The translations under genes were made by a program, and so were the position numbers. Shown here in pieces: positions 29,760-40,115 of a stretch of 60,451 nucleotides of DNA. Each line of letters starts with the position of its first letter. The stretch's first letter is position 1. Source of the stretch: Acinetobacter kyonggiensis (lineage in GTDB: Bacteria > Pseudomonadota > Gammaproteobacteria > Pseudomonadales > Moraxellaceae); NCBI RefSeq assembly GCF_900107285.1, contig NZ_FNPK01000018.1, positions 1 to 60,451 on the forward strand, in the 5' to 3' direction. The notes under the pieces are model-generated. The model saw only the letters and a list, made by a program, of their open reading frames with translations, had not been told where the DNA came from and made no database searches.

Positions 29760-32700
29760 TTAACCGACCACTTGAATGGTACTTGCACCTGCACCCAATG
29801 GTTTGACCTGAATTTGTACAGGAATGCGTTCATGCATGTCTTGAATATGCGAGATGAGCACAACTTTACGCCCTTGGTTTTGCAGTTGATCTAACGCGTT
29901 CATGACCATGTATAACGATGAGGCATCTAAAGTCCCAAAACCTTCATCAATAAACAGCGATTCAATTTTCATTGAACCCGATGCCATATTGGCAATCGCG
30001 AGCGATAAGGCAAGCGCAGTCAAAAATGATTCGCCGCCTGAAAGGGAAGAGACGGAACGGGTTTCACCATCCATGTCATGATCGACAATGGCTAAACTCA
30101 ATGAGTTTTCCAAGCGTTTTAAGGTATAGCGTTGAGAAAGCATAGCCAATTGTTGGTTGGCATGTTCAAGCAGAATATCTAAATGATATTGCTGAGCATA
30201 ATCTCGGAAGTCTTTACCTTTAGCATCACCAATTAAGCCAGAAATTTTGCCCCAACGATGTTCTTCTTGTTGAATCGCTTGAATTTGATTAGCGAATTGT
30301 TTTTGTTTATTGATATTACGTTGATGAACTTCCAATTTGAGTTTGCAACCATCTCGCATGTCTAAGGTACTTTGCAGATTTTCGACCAAGCGTGTCATTT
30401 GAGTTTGTAGTTGTTCAAATTCAATATTGGGCTGTTGCATGGCATGCTGTTGCAGTTGTTCCTGAATGGTTTTTAACGCAGATTGAACATCATTTAGACT
30501 ACGTTCGGCAGTTTGAATATTTAAACGGATCTGTTGTTGCTGTTCATTGGGAATTTGACGCAGTTGTTCAATCAAGATGGCATCAAAATCAGCATGCAGA
30601 TTGAGCCATTGTTGGATTTCCAGTGCAGAAGCCGTTTGTTGGATTTCAAGTTGTGTCAGTTGCATTTTGAGCTGATCACGTTGGCGTTTCTGTTCTTCAA
30701 ACTGTTGACGCGATTGATCGATGTTTTGACGCGCTTGGTTGAATTGTAAGTGTAGATTTTTGCGCTGTTCGTCATATTGCATTAACCATTCATGTGGTTT
30801 TTCAACCTGAGTCTGTGACATCTCAAAAATAAGTGTCATGGCCAATTCTTTATTATTTTGTCCTTGGCGTTCAAAGTCTAATTTTTCTGTTGCAGTGGCT
30901 TGAATCTGCTCATTTTTAAAGGCAATGTTTTGTTCAAGTTGCTTGAGCTCTTGAGTTTTTTCATCCAGTTGTTTGTTTAGAGTATCCGCAGTTTGCAGAA
31001 GTTGTAAGCGTTGCATCAGTTGCTGTTCAATGTTTTTAGCTGTGATGGAGGTCTGCGTTTTCCAAGCGTGTTTTTGCTCGGCTGAGAGCAGATCAATCAG
31101 GTGTTGAATATTTTGTTCAGCGTGTTGGATGGTCGATAAATGTTGCTGAATGTGTTGAATGCTTTGTAATTGCTCACGTTGATTTTTTTGTGCTTGATTG
31201 AGTTGCTCTAAAGTGTGATCAAGCTGTTGAATGTCTTGCTGACATTTTTCTGATAACTGAAGTAATTGTTGCTCAGTATTTTTATGCATTGGATTGAAAT
31301 CGAGTGGGATGTTCATCGTATCCAAAGCGGATTTTAACTGTTGTTCGAGTTGCGCGCTTTGCTGTTGTAACTCATTTAAACGCATTGTATTTTGCGTTAA
31401 AGCTGTATGTTGCTGGGTGAAAAGCTGTTGTGCTTTTTGCCAAATATTAAAAGATTGATTTTCAAGCTGAATCGCCTGTTGCTCTTGCTGTTCTTGTAAG
31501 TTTAAAAGTTCTTGTGAGAGGGCAGAATGATCTTGTTTAAATGGATGTTGTGTACTGCCACAGACCAAACAAGCCTGACCTTCGAGCAATTGTTCACGAA
31601 GCTTTTCGATATTCTCGGTATGTAACAATTGTTGTTGCTGTAATACACGTTGTAAGCTTTCACGCTCTTGTTTCTGTGCTAAATATTTTTGTTCAGTCTG
31701 TTGTTGCTGTTGTGTCGCTTGCTCAAGTTTTTGGGTCAACTCACTGTTCGAGCTTTTAACTTTTTCCCGCTCTGCACAGACTTGGCTAAATTGTTTGAAT
31801 TGAGTTTGAATTAAACCAATATGGTGTACTTGCTGTAATGTTTGCTCACGCTTTTGACGCTGATCGGCAAGTTTGATACTGATTTGATCCTCATGACCAA
31901 ATTGCTGTTGTAGTGCTTTTAGTTGTTGCTGTTTTTCATTTAAAGCAGTTGTCGCAGCGGCAATATTTCCAAACTGCTGTTCAACGTTTTGGTATTGCTG
32001 AATAAAGCGTTGTAGCTGGGTCAAATGTGCCGATAGACCCGTATCCAAACTGACGAAATGTGTAGATTGATGGAGTTGTTCGGTTTGTACTTGTTGTTGG
32101 TCTTTAAGTTTTTTTATATCTGTATGGAGTTGAATTTGTTGTTGTAATAAAGGGTGTTGCTCTTGATTGAGCTGTTGCAAGTTTGCTTGTGTCTTTTTAA
32201 ATTGCTGACCAATAAATTCACGTTCTTGAATACATGTTCTGACTTGTTCAATGGCTTGATGATGGATTTGTTCAAAAGCTTGTTGTATTTTGAGTTGCTC
32301 ATCAATCTGTTTAAACTGTTTTTCTTCAGCCTGAAAAGCTTGTTCAATGACAATGAATTGTTGTTCACTGCTTTGAAGTTGTGGTTGAAGCGCATGTAAT
32401 TCAGCGCGAACTTTATGTTGTTGAATCACACTTGGTCGAATAAAGGCAAAGGCTTCAAGCTGTTTCAGTTGTATGCGCTGCGGTGCAAGTTGTTCAAACT
32501 GCTGTTGTTGCACTAACAGTTGTTGCTGACGAATGTGTATATCCGTGTCTAATTTTTGCTTGTGTTCAAACCATTGTTGTTGCTGTTCTAAAAGCTTTTT
32601 TTCAGTTTCTAATGTCTTGTATTCGGTATTGATGTTTATAAATTGCTGATTCAGTTCCGCAATTGCTTCATCAGATAAAATTTCAATATGACCGAGAACG

Positions 32701-33356
32701 TCTTCAAGTTTTTTACGTTCTTTTTCAATGTCAGCGGTTTTCCGAAAGGCGATTTCACCAATTTTGGCAAAGATGTTGGAGTTGGTTAAATATTCAAGTA
32801 AAGCACCGCGTTCATTGTCACGTGCTTTTAAAAATGCAGTCACTTCAGACTGAGCCAACAGGACTGCACGGGTAAATTGCTCAAAACTGAGCTGGGTAAT
32901 CTGTTGAATATGGGTTTCGACAGCTTTGGTTTTGTCTGCAACCACGACGCCATCCGTCAGACAGGTTAAAGAGCGTTGTACATTTTGTAATTTACCCGCG
33001 GCATTTTCACGCGCACGTTTAATTTCCCAACGTGCTAGATAATGTTTTTGATCTTGCGCGACAAAACAAAGTTCTGCAAAGCCATGTCCTGTACCCCGAC
33101 GCAATACGGTTAAAGGAGAATTGCTAGCCAGTTCAGAACCATCGACATCAAGCAATTTACCGTCACTGCCTTTTAGCCGGGGCACTTGATTAAATAGCGC
33201 AAGACACATGGCATCTAAAATGGTCGATTTGCCTGCACCTGTTTTTCCAATAATGGCAATTAAGCCTGCACTGGCTAAAGGTTCACTTTCAAAATCAATA
33301 AAATGTTCACCAGCAAGTGATGCCAGATTTTTTATACGTATTGATAAAATTTTCAT
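29760..33356 (-). CDS. sbcC: Exonuclease subunit SbcC
   Basis: 1198 residues of the Rad50/SMC type. Walker A GKTGAGKST is at residues 37-45, the zinc hook CLVC at about 596-599, the ABC signature SSLSGGESF and Walker B SLFIDEGFGTLD near the C-terminus. Two long coiled coils of about 400 residues flank the hook. They are very rich in glutamine, with many QQQ runs. With SbcD it forms an ATP-dependent nuclease cutting hairpins and protein-blocked DNA ends. It starts 9 bases after sbcD. Confidence 0.96.
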   Translation of the reverse strand: MKILSIRIKNLASLAGEHFIDFESEPLASAGLIAIIGKTGAGKSTILDAMCLALFNQVPRLKGSDGKLLDVDGSELASNSPLTVLRRGTGHGFAELCFVAQDQKHYLARWEIKRARENAAGKLQNVQRSLTCLTDGVVVADKTKAVETHIQQITQLSFEQFTRAVLLAQSEVTAFLKARDNERGALLEYLTNSNIFAKIGEIAFRKTADIEKERKKLEDVLGHIEILSDEAIAELNQQFININTEYKTLETEKKLLEQQQQWFEHKQKLDTDIHIRQQQLLVQQQQFEQLAPQRIQLKQLEAFAFIRPSVIQQHKVRAELHALQPQLQSSEQQFIVIEQAFQAEEKQFKQIDEQLKIQQAFEQIHHQAIEQVRTCIQEREFIGQQFKKTQANLQQLNQEQHPLLQQQIQLHTDIKKLKDQQQVQTEQLHQSTHFVSLDTGLSAHLTQLQRFIQQYQNVEQQFGNIAAATTALNEKQQQLKALQQQFGHEDQISIKLADQRQKREQTLQQVHHIGLIQTQFKQFSQVCAEREKVKSSNSELTQKLEQATQQQQQTEQKYLAQKQERESLQRVLQQQQLLHTENIEKLREQLLEGQACLVCGSTQHPFKQDHSALSQELLNLQEQQEQQAIQLENQSFNIWQKAQQLFTQQHTALTQNTMRLNELQQQSAQLEQQLKSALDTMNIPLDFNPMHKNTEQQLLQLSEKCQQDIQQLDHTLEQLNQAQKNQREQLQSIQHIQQHLSTIQHAEQNIQHLIDLLSAEQKHAWKTQTSITAKNIEQQLMQRLQLLQTADTLNKQLDEKTQELKQLEQNIAFKNEQIQATATEKLDFERQGQNNKELAMTLIFEMSQTQVEKPHEWLMQYDEQRKNLHLQFNQARQNIDQSRQQFEEQKRQRDQLKMQLTQLEIQQTASALEIQQWLNLHADFDAILIEQLRQIPNEQQQQIRLNIQTAERSLNDVQSALKTIQEQLQQHAMQQPNIEFEQLQTQMTRLVENLQSTLDMRDGCKLKLEVHQRNINKQKQFANQIQAIQQEEHRWGKISGLIGDAKGKDFRDYAQQYHLDILLEHANQQLAMLSQRYTLKRLENSLSLAIVDHDMDGETRSVSSLSGGESFLTALALSLAIANMASGSMKIESLFIDEGFGTLDASSLYMVMNALDQLQNQGRKVVLISHIQDMHERIPVQIQVKPLGAGASTIQVVG

Positions 33357-33365
33357 GACAGATCC

Positions 33366-34616
33366 TTAAATGCTGTTTTTATCTTCAAGTGAATGACGCG
33401 CTTCTTGAACCAAAGTCTGAAAATCTTTGGCTACCGCAGCATCTTGTGCATAGCCTTTGTTTTGCCAGATTTGCTCAAATAATTGTTCTGGCGTTGGCGG
33501 CTCGAGCTGAATTTTTGCAGCATGATTTTGCTGGTCATTATTTTTATACTGGCGTGAAATTTTAACCAGACGATAGCGCTCTTGAGGCAACACATCTTCA
33601 AATTGTTGTCTTAAATTAGGCCGTGGCGGGGTATCGGTATGATATTCAATATCGATATATTCACGTTGATCAATACTGTCTATTTTGCCACTTGCTAAGG
33701 CTTTGAGCTGGGCAAAAACCTCATTGAGTTCACCACGAATGCGGTGTAATTGAATACTGCGAGGGATGTGTAGCGCTTCAAATTGAAGCTTTGATTCATC
33801 TGGTTTTGCAGGGTCAATGATGACTTCAACTACTTGGTGTTTATAATTAATTTCACTAAAAGACAACGGAATGGGCGAGCCACTATAACGGATATGCGAG
33901 TGCTGAACTTTTTGCGGTTTATGTAAATGTCCTAGCGCCACGTAATCAATCACCTCATCAAACAGTGCGGTTGAAAGTGCTTCTTCATTGCCAATAATAA
34001 TCGGGCGCTCAGAGTCAGATGTTTCACCGCCTTGCATATGGGCATGTGACATTAAAATGAGGGCTTGATCATCTGTTTTACGTTTTTTCGCTTCGCTAAT
34101 TAATTGTTGATGTAGGTAGCTAATGGCATTTTGACTATTGCTGGTGTGTTCATTAAAACCAGTAATTTCTGCACTACGTAAAAAAGGCAGGCTTAAGCAC
34201 CAAGCGACAATCTTTTGATCTACATCATAAATTGGTTGCAGTAACCGCTCTATATCTAAGGTTTTGTCTTCATTCCAACGAATAACGCCTACGGTTTTGG
34301 CATTATATTTTTCCAGTAACGGTTCAACTTGTTCAATGCGATAACCAGAATCATGATTTCCGGCAATCATCAGGGTTTGCATATGGGGTGCAAGCGCGTG
34401 AGCATCGGCTAAAAATTGGTACAGTTGTTTTTGGGCAGCAGATGCAGGATTGATGACATCAAAAATATCACCTGCAATGAGTAAGGCATTGGGTTGTTTT
34501 TGTTTAATTTGCTCAAGTAACCAAGTTAAAAACTGTTCATGTTCATACTGACGTGAGTGATTATAGAAAAACTGACCTAAATGCCAGTCTGATGTATGAA
34601 AAAAATGAACAGCCAT
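33366..34616 (-). CDS. sbcD: Exonuclease subunit SbcD
   Basis: 416 residues of the Mre11-type calcineurin-like phosphoesterase family. The metal-binding motifs appear in order: DWHLGQ (about 10-15), GDIFD, GNHDSG, SHAHMQGG and LGHLHKPQ. A C-terminal capping domain follows. It is the Mn2+-dependent nuclease partner of SbcC in the downstream adjacent gene. sbcD-sbcC is the usual order. Confidence 0.96.
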   Translation of the reverse strand: MAVHFFHTSDWHLGQFFYNHSRQYEHEQFLTWLLEQIKQKQPNALLIAGDIFDVINPASAAQKQLYQFLADAHALAPHMQTLMIAGNHDSGYRIEQVEPLLEKYNAKTVGVIRWNEDKTLDIERLLQPIYDVDQKIVAWCLSLPFLRSAEITGFNEHTSNSQNAISYLHQQLISEAKKRKTDDQALILMSHAHMQGGETSDSERPIIIGNEEALSTALFDEVIDYVALGHLHKPQKVQHSHIRYSGSPIPLSFSEINYKHQVVEVIIDPAKPDESKLQFEALHIPRSIQLHRIRGELNEVFAQLKALASGKIDSIDQREYIDIEYHTDTPPRPNLRQQFEDVLPQERYRLVKISRQYKNNDQQNHAAKIQLEPPTPEQLFEQIWQNKGYAQDAAVAKDFQTLVQEARHSLEDKNSI

Positions 34617-34951
34617 GTTTTTTGAAACCCATGAAAAATTGCCTCTATACTATAGGTAAATAAATGGCTGTAAAGCTAGCTCAATTGTGATTTATAACCT
34701 ACATTATCAGTTGGAATTTAAAATTTTAGATGATAAATCAAGCTTCACTTTTAATTTTTTTGATTGAAAAATATACTTGGGTGTGAGCTATAAAATTAAC
34801 TGTGCTTTAGGGAGTAATAAGTACGGATTGAGGTAAGGATGCCTTATGCTGATTAGGCTGAGGTGTATATTCGAAATGTAAAATCAGTGTTGTGTATACT
34901 GTAAAAGTGACTTATGCAACTGTGCTGATTGAAATCAAAGTGAGTCAGTTT
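34617..34951. other. 335-base spacer between sbcD and the diguanylate cyclase
   Basis: AT-rich. On the minus strand TATAGT (reverse complement of 34649-34654) could be the sbcD -10. On the plus strand a TATAAA near 34790 could serve the cyclase. No hairpin or open frame of note was seen. Confidence 0.45.
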
Positions 34952-35908
34952 ATGTCAAATAGTCCATTTAAAAATAATCAATTATACAATGAAGTCGTTT
35001 ATAAAACGTTAATTGAGTCGACTCTTGCTATTCCGTGGAGTATCGACTGGGAAAGTAAACAGTTCAGTTATATTGGTCCGCAAATTGAAAAATTGTTGGG
35101 TTGGCAACAAGCATCTTGGAAAACGGTGCAAGATTGGGTCGATCGTATGCATGAGTTGGACCGTGAAAAAACCTTTAATTTTTGTGTTGCACAATCACTT
35201 GCTGGTATTGACCATGAAGCAGATTATCGTGCTTTAAAAGCAGATGGATCCTATATTTGGATTCGAGATGTGGTTCATGTGATCCGTACAGAAAATGGCG
35301 AAGTGGATTCTTTAGTGGGATTTATGTTTGATATTTCTGAACGTAAAAAACAAGAAGAACGGTTAGAAATATTACAGCGCCAGTTGGAAGAGTTTTCTTA
35401 TAAAGATGGTCTGACTGGCATTGCGAATCGCCGTTTATTTGATGAATTCTTTGCACGTGAATGGCAAAGCGCCATACGGTTGCAAAAGCCGCTGTCAGTC
35501 CTCTTAATTGATCTTGATTATTTTAAACAATATAACGATGGACATGGTCATATTAACGGTGATCAGTGTTTGCGAGAAATTGCTCAATTATGGTCGAATT
35601 GCTGTAGTCGTCCACGTGATTTGGTTTCACGTTTTGGTGGTGAAGAGTTTGCGGTTGTGTTACCAGAAACCAATGTCGAAGCAGCTATTCAAGTTGCTGA
35701 AAACTTAATGCAGGCTTTAAAAAATGCTCAATTACCGCATTGTACATCCACAGTTTCAGAATTTGTCACCTGTAGTATGGGTGTGAAAACCATTGTTCCA
35801 ACGGAACAGTGCGATCAAATGAGCTTCTTAGAGCAGGTCGATCAGAATTTATATCAGGCTAAACAACAAGGGCGCAATTGTTATCAAGCGGACTATGTTG
35901 ATGCTTGA
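34952..35908 (+). CDS. PAS-GGDEF diguanylate cyclase
   Basis: 318 residues. A PAS domain (about 25-135: PWSIDWESKQFSYIGPQIEKLLGW, then WIRDVVHVIR and DISERKKQEER) precedes a GGDEF domain with GGEEF at 229-233. The product-inhibition site RxxD (RPRD, 220-223) lies five residues before it, so the enzyme should be active and feedback-controlled by c-di-GMP. No membrane segment is seen, so the sensor is cytoplasmic. A GTG at 34892 also opens the frame, but ATG 34952 gives a normal N-terminus. No phosphodiesterase is adjacent. Confidence 0.92.
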   Translation: MSNSPFKNNQLYNEVVYKTLIESTLAIPWSIDWESKQFSYIGPQIEKLLGWQQASWKTVQDWVDRMHELDREKTFNFCVAQSLAGIDHEADYRALKADGSYIWIRDVVHVIRTENGEVDSLVGFMFDISERKKQEERLEILQRQLEEFSYKDGLTGIANRRLFDEFFAREWQSAIRLQKPLSVLLIDLDYFKQYNDGHGHINGDQCLREIAQLWSNCCSRPRDLVSRFGGEEFAVVLPETNVEAAIQVAENLMQALKNAQLPHCTSTVSEFVTCSMGVKTIVPTEQCDQMSFLEQVDQNLYQAKQQGRNCYQADYVDA

Positions 35909-35937
35909 GAGGATTTAAAAGAGTAATTACTTTTTCC

Positions 35938-35971
35938 ACCCCTCATATGCAGGCTAGTATTTATGAGGGGT
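35938..35971 (+). terminator. Terminator after the diguanylate cyclase
   Basis: Stem ACCCCTCATA / TATGAGGGGT with a 14-base loop, followed by ATTTTT. Confidence 0.82.
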
Positions 35972-36079
35972 ATTTTTGGTAGTAAAATCTTGCTGTACCT
36001 ATTTGAAAAGGTATTTGATCGTATTGCGGGTGCAGTGATGACTGCGCTTGGGGTGAAGTTAGTTTTGGGGATGAGGTGA
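35963..36079 (+). pseudogene. LysE/RhtB-family exporter, C-terminal remnant
   Basis: In frame from 35963 to a stop at 36077-36079, the 38 codons include YLFEKVFDRIAGAVMTALG and then VKLVLGMR. This matches the conserved C-terminal end of LysE/RhtB amino-acid exporters (xxRISGxxFixLGxxLA). The other 170 or so residues are absent, and the apparent start codon lies inside the terminator stem of the cyclase. So this is a decayed tail and not a gene. It marks a deletion or insertion scar just before the sporadic gene at 36210. Confidence 0.65.
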
Positions 36080-36209
36080 TAAAAATCTTTCTTAAGTAAT
36101 TATTTTATAATGAATTGATATTATTTTTATTTTTCTATAAGTTATTCAAATACCTTGAAAATTGAATTAAAAACTCTAAATTTGAAATAACTTTATAGAT
36201 GAGATATTT

Positions 36210-37802
36210 ATGAGTAATACATACAACATTTACAGAATAAAATTTGAAGAGATGGATGGTTTACTTGAAAAAATAAAATCAGTTGGTCTAGTTGAGCAAA
36301 AAACTCAAATTTATGAAAATTATGAGATGACATTTTATTTTTCAGAGAATGTTGAAGGTAATGATATTTGGTGGCATGAAACCTATAAAGATTTTTTAAA
36401 CACACAGGAAAAATTTCCAAAAAACATTTTCCATTTTGGTTTGCTAATTTGTAAAAATGAAGATGATCCGAAAGAAATATATGCTATTAGTCTAGGAAAA
36501 TCACATTTCTACTTAGCAAAATTTATTGAGCCAAATTTTGGAATCACTTTGGCTGTAAGAATGGGTGATGAAAAAACAACTATTCTTAAAAAAAGTAGAT
36601 ATTTCACAGGTACAAAAAGACACGAAGTATCATCATACGAAAACTTTAATATAAATAGCTATGAATCAGGTGAATCAGTTGAACATCTAAAAATTAAAGC
36701 TTCAAATCACGAAGTATGGGGAGACAAAAATATTATTTTTGCTGATTCTATTCAGCTAAACATTAATAAATCTCCAAGTGAATTGGCGCAAATACTTAAT
36801 GATATTTCTGATACTTTAAGGAATGAAGAAATAATTAAATTACCAAAACTTGAGCCAGTTAACGATCTAAATTTAATAACAAAACTAGATTCTGAAATAA
36901 TAGATTCTTTGCATCAGAATGTATCTATTGGTATTGAAGAAATACACGTTTTTGGAATTAATATCTCTTTTAGATTTCATGAATATAACTATGAGTTAAT
37001 TTACAGAAAAGAGCGTAAGCAATTCGCAAAACTTGATCTAGGTAATTACTTTGATATGTCTATAATATCTGATTTTATTAAAGATAATGATATTAATAGT
37101 ATTAATGATTTATATGTGAAATTTAAGATAGAAGAGAGCGGTCGTTTTACACAACCTTTGAAAGAGATTCTAGATTTTTATACAAATTATGAAAATGCAC
37201 AATATTTTCTCAAATGTGGAAAATGGTTTAAATTCAATGAAACATTCACTGCATATTTAAAAAAATCTTTAGAACAAATACCCATAATATTTGGACAGGA
37301 TTTAATTGAAGATGACTTTTTAGCTTGGAAGGTAATTAAAGAAAATCAAATTCAAAACGATGAAAATTTAACTAATAAATTAACATATCGAGAATATTAT
37401 TTTAATGAGAATCTTAGTCTTAATAATGGTTATAAATTGCTAGATCGCCAATTGACGGCAATACAATCATTAGATATTAAAGGAAATAAGTATAAGGTTG
37501 AAGTAGCTGACTTATATAAAGATAATGAGATAATATCAGTTAAAATTTCAGGAAAGCCTCAAGATTTAATCTATAACATCGAACAGTCTAAAGGTTCAGT
37601 TGAACTTATCAAACAAGGAATAATTCCATTTGATGATATTCTTGAATCAGCTGCACTTTGGCTTGTTTTAGAGAAGCCTGTCTCATCTTTGATCGAAATA
37701 AACTCTATACAGTTTTTGTTAGCTGTTGATTCGTGGAAAAAAAGAGTAGAGTTTTTTGGTTTAAAGCCACAAATATATATTTCAAAACACGTTAAAAATT
37801 GA
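36210..37802 (+). CDS. Sporadically distributed DUF6119/TIGR04141-like protein
   Basis: 530 residues, strongly AT-rich with codon use (AAT, ATA, AAA) unlike its neighbours. It looks like the DUF6119 / TIGR04141 'sporadically distributed protein' family, judged from the N-terminal layout: YNIYRIKF, then IYAISLGKSHFYLAKFIEPNFGI, then a K-x-S-R-x-F segment and the EHLKIKAS / VWGDKNIIFADSI stretch. No catalytic motif, signal or membrane segment is apparent. The C-terminal region (KYKVEVADLY to AALWLVLEKP) is less recognisable. Function is unknown; the patchy distribution suggests horizontal transfer. The family call is from memory and should be treated as moderate. Confidence 0.7.
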   Translation: MSNTYNIYRIKFEEMDGLLEKIKSVGLVEQKTQIYENYEMTFYFSENVEGNDIWWHETYKDFLNTQEKFPKNIFHFGLLICKNEDDPKEIYAISLGKSHFYLAKFIEPNFGITLAVRMGDEKTTILKKSRYFTGTKRHEVSSYENFNINSYESGESVEHLKIKASNHEVWGDKNIIFADSIQLNINKSPSELAQILNDISDTLRNEEIIKLPKLEPVNDLNLITKLDSEIIDSLHQNVSIGIEEIHVFGINISFRFHEYNYELIYRKERKQFAKLDLGNYFDMSIISDFIKDNDINSINDLYVKFKIEESGRFTQPLKEILDFYTNYENAQYFLKCGKWFKFNETFTAYLKKSLEQIPIIFGQDLIEDDFLAWKVIKENQIQNDENLTNKLTYREYYFNENLSLNNGYKLLDRQLTAIQSLDIKGNKYKVEVADLYKDNEIISVKISGKPQDLIYNIEQSKGSVELIKQGIIPFDDILESAALWLVLEKPVSSLIEINSIQFLLAVDSWKKRVEFFGLKPQIYISKHVKN

Positions 37803-37807
37803 TTCAT

Positions 37808-37840
37808 AAAAAAAGCCCCTACAACGTAGAGGCTTTTCTT
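37808..37840. terminator. Bidirectional terminator between the DUF6119-like gene and metG
   Basis: AAAAAAAGCC-CTAC / GTAG-GGCTTTT stem with an internal mismatch; it sits between the two convergent stop codons. Confidence 0.85.
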
Positions 37841-37854
37841 TTAAGAATTAAATC

Positions 37855-39915
37855 TTAAGACACTTTATCACCAGCTTTAGCACCAGACTCAGCTGAAATC
37901 ACCCAAACACCTTCGCCATTACCGGCTGCAAGTACCATACCGTTAGAAATACCAAAACGCATTTTACGCGGTGCAAGGTTAGCCACCATGACCACCAATT
38001 TGCCTTTAAGGTCTTCAGGTGCATAGAACTCACGAATACCACTGAATACATTGCGTGGTTCAGCTTCACCGACATTTAAAGTCAATTGAAGCAATTTATC
38101 AGAACCTTCAACGTGAGCTGCATCTAAAACTTCAGCAACACGCAGGTCAACCTTCATAAAGTCTTCAATACCGATAACTTCCGCTTCACCGATTTTCGGT
38201 TCAACTTTCGCAGGGGCAGCTTTCTTCTCTTTTTTCTTCTCAACTTTTACAGGTTCAGCCGCAGCCGCTAAAGAGTCTTTAGATGCATCGACCATTGCAG
38301 CAACTGCTTTCGGGTCTACACGCTGCATTAACGGTTGGAACAATGCAATTTCATGATTCACTAGAACCGTTTTACCTGAAGCAAAATCAAAGTTTTCAAG
38401 TTTTAAGAAGTCTTGAACTTGAGCCGCTAAGGTTGGAAGTACTGGTGCTAAGTAAACAGCCAATTGACGGAATAAGTTAATCCCGACTGAGCAAACATCA
38501 TGAACTTGTTGTTCTTGACCTTCTTGCTTTGCAAGTGCCCAAGGTTTTTTCTCATCAATATATTGATTGGCTTTGTCCGCAAGTGCCATAATTTCACGAA
38601 TTGCAGCAGAGAATTCACGTGCTTCATAGGCTTGTGCAATTGAATCACCTGCATCAATAAAGCTTTGCACCAATTCTGGTTCTGCACAGGTTGCACTTAA
38701 CTTATTATCAAAACTTGTATTAATGAACTTCGCACAACGGCTGGCAATATTGACCACTTTACCGACTAAGTCTGAATTCACTTTTTGCACGAAATCATCT
38801 AAGTTTAGGTCAGAATCTTCGACTTTATCAGACAGTTTAGAGGCAAAGTAATAACGTAAATATTCAGGATTTAAATGCTCTAAATAAGTTTCTGCCTTAA
38901 TAAATGTGCCACGTGATTTCGACATTTTTTGACCGTTTACAGTCAAGAAACCATTGACGAATAAGCCTGATGGCGTGCGATAGTTTGCACCTTCAAGCAT
39001 TGCAGGCCAGAACAGCGCGTGGAAATAAACGATATCTTTACCAATGAAGTGATAGACCTCATTTTGAGAATCTTTTTTCCAATAGTCGTTAAAGTCTAAA
39101 TCTGGACGTTTAGTTTTAATGTAGTTTTCAAAACTTGACATATACCCAATTGGTGCATCGACCCAAACGTAGAAATATTTGTTTGGTGCATCTGGAATTT
39201 CAAAACCAAAATATGGTGCATCACGGGAAATATCCCAATCGTTCAAGCCATTTTCAAACCACTCATCTAGTTTGTTGGCAATTGAAACAGGCAAACGACC
39301 TTCATCACGGGTCCATTTTTGTAGATATTCAGCAAAATTTGGCAATTTAAAGAAGTAATGATCTGACGATTTTTCAACAGGTGTCGCACCACTTAAAGTT
39401 GAACGTGGATTTAACAATTCTGTTGCATTATAGGTCGTACCGCAAACTTCACAGGCATCACCGTATTGATCTTCTGCTTTACATTTCGGGCAGGTGCCTT
39501 TAATGAAACGATCTGATAGGAACATGCCTTTTTCAGAATCGAACAATTGCGTGACAGGGCGAACGGCAATGTTGCCTGCTTCACGGTTTTTAATATAAAT
39601 TTCTTCCGAGCGATTTTTATTTTCATCGCTATTGGTCGAATCGTAATGGTCGAAATGCACGCTAAAACCATCAAAATCACGGATATGTTCTTTTTGAACA
39701 TTGGCAATTTGCGCTTCAGGTGTAATACCGTTCGCTTCGGCACGTAGCATGATTGCAGTGCCGTGAGCATCATCCGCACATACATAAGTCACGTTATGTC
39801 CCATTGCACGCATGGCACGAACCCAAATATCAGCTTGGATATAACCGAGTAAGTGACCCATATGGATGGGACCATTGGCGTAAGGAAGGGCATTGGTGAC
39901 TAAAATATTTCGCAC
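37855..39915 (-). CDS. metG: Methionyl-tRNA synthetase MetG
   Basis: 686 residues of the long, dimeric MetG type. The HIGH motif is HMGH at 18-21, a zinc-binding [18 protein letters not shown] lies near 145-165, and KMSKS is near 330. The C-terminal 110 residues are the EMAP/Arc1p-like tRNA-binding domain, after a Lys/Ala-rich linker. The frame is open to 39993, but the normal N-terminus ([15 protein letters not shown]) begins at a GTG at 39915 preceded by GAGAG. It charges tRNA-Met for initiation and elongation. Confidence 0.96.
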   Translation of the reverse strand: MRNILVTNALPYANGPIHMGHLLGYIQADIWVRAMRAMGHNVTYVCADDAHGTAIMLRAEANGITPEAQIANVQKEHIRDFDGFSVHFDHYDSTNSDENKNRSEEIYIKNREAGNIAVRPVTQLFDSEKGMFLSDRFIKGTCPKCKAEDQYGDACEVCGTTYNATELLNPRSTLSGATPVEKSSDHYFFKLPNFAEYLQKWTRDEGRLPVSIANKLDEWFENGLNDWDISRDAPYFGFEIPDAPNKYFYVWVDAPIGYMSSFENYIKTKRPDLDFNDYWKKDSQNEVYHFIGKDIVYFHALFWPAMLEGANYRTPSGLFVNGFLTVNGQKMSKSRGTFIKAETYLEHLNPEYLRYYFASKLSDKVEDSDLNLDDFVQKVNSDLVGKVVNIASRCAKFINTSFDNKLSATCAEPELVQSFIDAGDSIAQAYEAREFSAAIREIMALADKANQYIDEKKPWALAKQEGQEQQVHDVCSVGINLFRQLAVYLAPVLPTLAAQVQDFLKLENFDFASGKTVLVNHEIALFQPLMQRVDPKAVAAMVDASKDSLAAAAEPVKVEKKKEKKAAPAKVEPKIGEAEVIGIEDFMKVDLRVAEVLDAAHVEGSDKLLQLTLNVGEAEPRNVFSGIREFYAPEDLKGKLVVMVANLAPRKMRFGISNGMVLAAGNGEGVWVISAESGAKAGDKVS

Positions 39916-40115
39916 GGATATAACTCTCTCGTTCGTCGTTATGCAAAGTGTTGCAAGGTCAATGATTTTACCTGAGTTAATAGCAAGATGCACAAAGGAA
40001 TAGGTGAAATGTTTTCAAAAAGGTGTTTGAGCCAGTATGAATGGATCGGTCTTACCTGAGTATTTATAACCAATTTGAGTAAGATACTGAAAAAGAAAAA
40101 TCAATAAGAAATACC

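Noticed and set aside
32114..32399. Open frames on either strand inside sbcC
   Set aside because: They arise from the repetitive CAA/TTG-rich coiled-coil DNA of sbcC and show low-complexity Asn/Lys or Leu/Phe composition.
33366..33416. Separate small gene at the sbcD 3' end
   Set aside because: The region is the normal SbcD C-terminus, and sbcC starts 9 bases after it.
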